Assembly (NCBI RefSeq): GCF_001570545.1
Contig: NZ_BBXD01000017.1
Coordinates: 1 to 64,000 of the forward strand
From: Herbidospora mongoliensis
GTDB lineage: Bacteria > Actinomycetota > Actinomycetes > Streptosporangiales > Streptosporangiaceae
DNA length: 64,000 bases
Reading direction: 5' to 3'
Both the position numbers and the translations under genes were made by a program. The notes beneath the pieces are model-generated. The model worked only from the letters and a program-made list of their open reading frames with translations. It was not told the DNA's origin and did no database searches. Shown here one piece after another: positions 61,013-64,000 of this stretch. How positions within the stretch are numbered: the stretch's first letter is position 1; each line of letters begins with the position of its first letter.

Positions 61013-62572
61013 TCAGGATGCCCCTGTGATGCGGATAACGGCTTTTCCATCTGCCGCAAGCTCTTGGGTAGCAAGATCCCCTGTCAGGCGAGCTGCGACT
61101 ACTGTCGACGGTATCAGTACTTCTTGCCGCACGATTGGAGAGATGACAACGGCGACTGCATCCGGAGACGGGTCTATTGCCGACGGTCGTCCTCGCACTC
61201 CCCCGCCTCCTTGAAATTCCGCGTCAAACTGCGGGTAAATTAGAGGGCCGAGTGCCGGAAGCGTGCTTCTGGACAAGCCAACACCGCTACCTTCCGGTGA
61301 CGGCAATATGGTTTGCTGACGCCGAATCGCTCCGATCGCCTGCCAAATGGCGGCCAATTGTGCGGGTGGAACGCTAGATCGGGTAGTCTCATCAGTGGGA
61401 AGGGGCTGGCCTGCTGGTGTTGCCTTCTCCTTCTCGACATTAGCTGCCGCTTTTGCAGCACCTTCCTTAGCTTCTCTCTCGTTTTCCTCTGCTCTCTCTA
61501 ATGCTGCCGCCGCCTCGCGTTCTTTCTCCTGTGCATCAGCAGCAACCGCTTTCAAGGCTTCCTTTTCTGCTTCAGTTGCGTCGGATGGGGGATTGTTTGC
61601 GTTGTATGTAGCCTCTACGTCGTTAGCTTGAGCCTGCTGATGCGCGGTGTATGCCCGTTCCTTTTCGTTTGTCGTGAGCTCGACATACGTATTCCATTGA
61701 GCTAAATCGCTCTTAGCTGATTCAATGCGTTCGTGTTTTGCGGCGCGGTCCTCGTCGGTTTGGATCATTTCGACGCATGCTACTCCATACTGAGTGCCGA
61801 TTATTGCCCCCACGATACCACCACCTACGGGGGTCATTACTGTACTCGCAGCCAATCCAGCACATGTTCCGACCACAACTGCTGTTACTGCACAATATGA
61901 ATCACGAGCAAATTGCGACATGCCGATAGCTGCCGGATCGTCATTCATTGATCGCAGGGCCATGGAAGCAGAACCGAAGTTCCCGGCCGATAACTCCTGT
62001 CGGAGTGCTTCTGCGTTAGTATTCAATGTCGCAGAGGAAATAAAGGCGAGGCTAGCCGATAGAGGCTCGGTATTTAGCTCTGCTATCAGGCGAACACTTG
62101 GCAGCCCAGCGTCATGCGTTTCGCGGGCAAGGATTGTCTCCAATGCCGCATTCATGTGAACGAGCCCTTCTTCGTCTGCTGCACCGGCCATCCATGCAAA
62201 TATCGATAATGTCAGGCTTTCCAGGCCAGAGTAATCGTTTCCGTAGGCAGAGACGAACGAGTCTAAATCCTTAGCCCACAACCTCTTTTCTTCTTGGCTA
62301 CCTGCAGCGAACGATCCTAATATGCACGCTTCCGCAGCAAGATAGGCGTCAGTCGAGTTTTCATAACTCAAGGAATCTGCGACAATGACCGGCTTCCAAT
62401 GGTCTGGGTTTGATGATGTTGCAAGATCGTGAAGATCGCGTAGCCATTGCAGTGCGACGGAACGCTCCACTAGAAGAAGGGCGACGAGCTTCTGATTTTC
62501 TGTCGCACGCTCCAGGGCCCTTATCAGTAGAAGTCGCGCCAGTTTGCGGAAATCGCGGGTGAAGTCAGCCAC
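61013..62572 (-). CDS. Protein with glycine-rich hydrophobic segment and coiled coil
   Basis: 519 residues from ATG at 62572, GC near 50 %, far below the rest of the window. N-terminal ~200 residues are helical (FRKLARLLLIRALERATENQKLVALLLVERSV, SFAAGSQEEKRLWAKDLD). Residues ~228-268 are hydrophobic and glycine-rich (VVVGTCAGLAAS, MTPVGGGIVGAIIGTQYGV), a glycine-zipper-like membrane segment. Residues ~270-395 form a charged coiled coil (AADAQEKEREAAAALERAEENEREAKEGAAKA). The C-terminal 120 residues include GGGGVRGR. No signal peptide. Not recognised; a membrane-acting effector is possible. Convergent with the NTPase gene, 177 bases apart. Confidence 0.75.
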   Translation of the reverse strand: MADFTRDFRKLARLLLIRALERATENQKLVALLLVERSVALQWLRDLHDLATSSNPDHWKPVIVADSLSYENSTDAYLAAEACILGSFAAGSQEEKRLWAKDLDSFVSAYGNDYSGLESLTLSIFAWMAGAADEEGLVHMNAALETILARETHDAGLPSVRLIAELNTEPLSASLAFISSATLNTNAEALRQELSAGNFGSASMALRSMNDDPAAIGMSQFARDSYCAVTAVVVGTCAGLAASTVMTPVGGGIVGAIIGTQYGVACVEMIQTDEDRAAKHERIESAKSDLAQWNTYVELTTNEKERAYTAHQQAQANDVEATYNANNPPSDATEAEKEALKAVAADAQEKEREAAAALERAEENEREAKEGAAKAAANVEKEKATPAGQPLPTDETTRSSVPPAQLAAIWQAIGAIRRQQTILPSPEGSGVGLSRSTLPALGPLIYPQFDAEFQGGGGVRGRPSAIDPSPDAVAVVISPIVRQEVLIPSTVVAARLTGDLATQELAADGKAVIRITGAS

Positions 62573-63242
62573 AACCCTCGTCCTCGCTCTTGGTCATCCC
62601 TGCTAGAAGACTGCTATCGCAATGCACTTCTGGCAAGAGGGGTGCTCTAAGAGGACGAAGATCCACACGGTTGGTCATCGCTCTTTATGCAGGTCGCGCT
62701 ACCCTTGGCGCCCGCATCGAGATCAGTCAGAATCCATTTTTGCTGGGTACTAAATGGATATTTCGGAGAATGGATCATGCTCAATACTGGGCCGCCATGC
62801 GAGGACCACTTCCGATAGCCTGATCTTCGGAACAACATCGCCTCCGCCAGATGCCCGCGATGGAGATTTCCCGCCACCAATCCAGGAGATAACGTATCTT
62901 CCCGCACGCCTTGACGAAGATAGACAACAGCGGATCATGCCGTTCCTATCCCGGAAAATCAGATAGCGGGTGCACGGGCTACGGCAGGGAAGGCGGCGGG
63001 CCGACCTACGGCGCGTTCGTTCGGTCACAGCGGGTGCGCGGGTCGGTGGACGGCCCGGGCCGCTGCCGTACGGGACCGGCCTCCAGGCCGCAGCCCGGGC
63101 GGCGGACGGTAGAGGGCCAGGTACGGCGGCGCGGCGCGCCGCCGCTTGACATCTATAAGAACAATTCGGCAATGCAATGGCGGGCTCAGCCTCGTGGTCA
63201 GGGGATCTGTCAGGTTGAGGTCTGATGTCGCGTGATGTGGAG
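62573..63242. other. 670-base region without a supported gene
   Basis: A 70-codon open frame (62754-62966, plus strand, MDISENGSCSILGRH..) reads partly protein-like (GDFPPPIQEITYLPARLDED) but has no ribosome-binding site; it may be a gene fragment. Base composition changes within the region: the first part is AT-richer like the preceding gene, the part after about 62970 returns to high GC. A strong hairpin lies at 63124-63144. Confidence 0.5.
63124..63144. terminator. GC-only hairpin
   Basis: CGGCGGCGCG (63124-63133), one-base centre, CGCGCCGCCG (63135-63144); a perfect 10-bp inverted repeat. It lies downstream of the minus-strand pentapeptide gene and could terminate it. Confidence 0.6.
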
Positions 63243-64000
63243 TTAGATCTTCTTGAAAGTGGTGTTCACGTCGGTTTTGGCTACTGCGCGTATCTCTTCC
63301 GGTGACATGCCTTGCACTCCGATCAGGTAAGCGCCGCTCAGGTCCGCGCCGGTCAGGTCGGCGCCGACCAGGTTCGTACCGCTCAGGTCCGCGCCGACCA
63401 GGTCCGCGTTGCGCAGGTTCGCGCCGCTCAGATCCGCGTTGAGCAGGCTCGCGCCGCTCAGGTCCGCGCTGCTCAGGTCCGCGCCGCTCAGGTCCGCGAC
63501 GAACAGTTCCGCGTTGCTCAGGTTCGTGTTGCTCAGGTTCGCGTTGCTCAGGTTCGCGCTGAACAGGTTTGCGCGGCGCAGGTCCGCGCCGACCAGGTCC
63601 GTGCTGCTCAGGACCGCGTCGAACAGGTCCGCGCCGCGCAGGTTCGCGCCGCGCAGGGCCGCGTCGCTCAGGTCCACGTAAGGGAATCGGATTCTGGAGA
63701 AGTCGGCGCGGTCGGTTCGGGTGTTGATGTCGTTGGTCGCCGGGGGTTGGTTGGTAAGGGTGGGGGCGATGATGAGGGCGGTGTACACGTCGGTCGGCAG
63801 GCGAATGAACCCGATGCTGGAGGTTTTCCTTGACCGGGCGCATTGCGGGGGTGCGGGTGTGGGGGTGCAGAGGTCGTGGTTTCGTACGAATGCGGCTAGG
63901 ACGTTTTTGATGGTGGGGCGGTCGCGTGGGGAGTCGTTGGCGAGGCGTTGGAGTGCGTAGATGGCTGCGAGGCGGACGTCTACGGCTTGGTTGGCGAGTT
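63243..64000 (-). CDS. Pentapeptide-repeat protein (5' end beyond window)
   Basis: At least 252 residues; the frame is open to the right edge, so the start is outside the window. Upstream part (NQAVDVRLAAIYALQRLAND, SPRDRPTIKNVLAAFVRNHD) is the helical domain usual before pentapeptide arrays in actinobacteria. The array proper runs from about LSDAALRGANLRGADLFDAV to TGADLSGAYLIGVQG, about 20 repeats, then a short helical tail (SPEEIRAVAKTDVN). Forms a right-handed quadrilateral beta-helix. Function unknown; some pentapeptide proteins mimic DNA to protect gyrase. Confidence 0.9.
   Translation of the reverse strand, partial: LANQAVDVRLAAIYALQRLANDSPRDRPTIKNVLAAFVRNHDLCTPTPAPPQCARSRKTSSIGFIRLPTDVYTALIIAPTLTNQPPATNDINTRTDRADFSRIRFPYVDLSDAALRGANLRGADLFDAVLSSTDLVGADLRRANLFSANLSNANLSNTNLSNAELFVADLSGADLSSADLSGASLLNADLSGANLRNADLVGADLSGTNLVGADLTGADLSGAYLIGVQGMSPEEIRAVAKTDVNTTFKKI

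Noticed and set aside
63312-63833. Plus-strand frame with QVRAAQVRA-type repeats
   Set aside because: Antisense reflection of the pentapeptide repeat codons on the minus strand.

Overview
The window is high-GC DNA (about 70 % over most of its length) with dense, overlapping genes, many GTG starts, and families typical of filamentous actinomycetes: Tat and lipoprotein signals, LAL-type and WYL regulators, NarL-type two-component pairs, RsbW-like kinases, pentapeptide-repeat proteins, and DrrABC/UvrA-like resistance genes. A soil actinomycete of the Streptosporangiales type fits best, but that placement is inference. No rRNA, tRNA or CRISPR array was seen.

Layout. 0-5.2 kb: edge of an IS630 transposase gene, an OmpR-type two-component system divergent from an orphan ABC-2-like membrane protein, and a frame-damaged IS3-family element with recognisable inverted ends. 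5.5-9.2 kb: a lipoprotein hydrolase, a VapBC toxin-antitoxin pair between two 26-bp direct repeats, a doubly truncated GntR remnant, and an APH-fold kinase. 9.2-13.8 kb: a LAL regulator, a WYL regulator broken by an internal deletion, and an epoxide hydrolase. 13.8-18.7 kb: a compact cell-wall/beta-lactam cluster (class A beta-lactamase translationally coupled to a bifunctional PBP, a divergent LysR regulator and a second, leaderless beta-lactamase-fold protein). 18.7-27.3 kb: bacterial PARG, CoiA-like nuclease, MFS pump, SPFH/zinc-ribbon pair, SGNH hydrolase, Tat-exported acetamidase and a secreted protein. 27.3-36.4 kb: a TetR/FAD-monooxygenase pair, then a DrrABC-like operon (ATPase, two permeases, UvrA-like protein) divergent from its NarL-type two-component system. 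36.3-46 kb: multicopper oxidase, serine hydrolase, GNAT, DUF3800-like protein, zinc ADH, ArsR/MFS pair, XRE-cupin and YkgJ-pentapeptide genes.

The stretch from 46.6 to 50.8 kb has several decaying tandem duplications: partial copies around azlD, a 15-bp unit repeated twelve times within a larger 15-nt-periodic region, and about seven ~35-bp copies spreading from the junction of a kinase and its response regulator. At 52.24 kb an ABC ATPase gene is cut inside its Walker A motif, and DNA of different character begins, with lower GC and unfamiliar genes. It holds an XRE-TPR regulator, an RsbW-like kinase followed by small proteins of unknown function, and a 1151-residue protein made of an N-terminal helix-turn-helix, a P-loop NTPase and 23 exact 28-residue helical repeats. 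Convergent to the last is a ~50 % GC gene for a protein with a glycine-rich hydrophobic segment and a long coiled coil. This island is the best candidate for an uncharacterised system. The window ends inside a pentapeptide-repeat gene.

All functions are read from motifs and context by eye. No database search or structure prediction was run.
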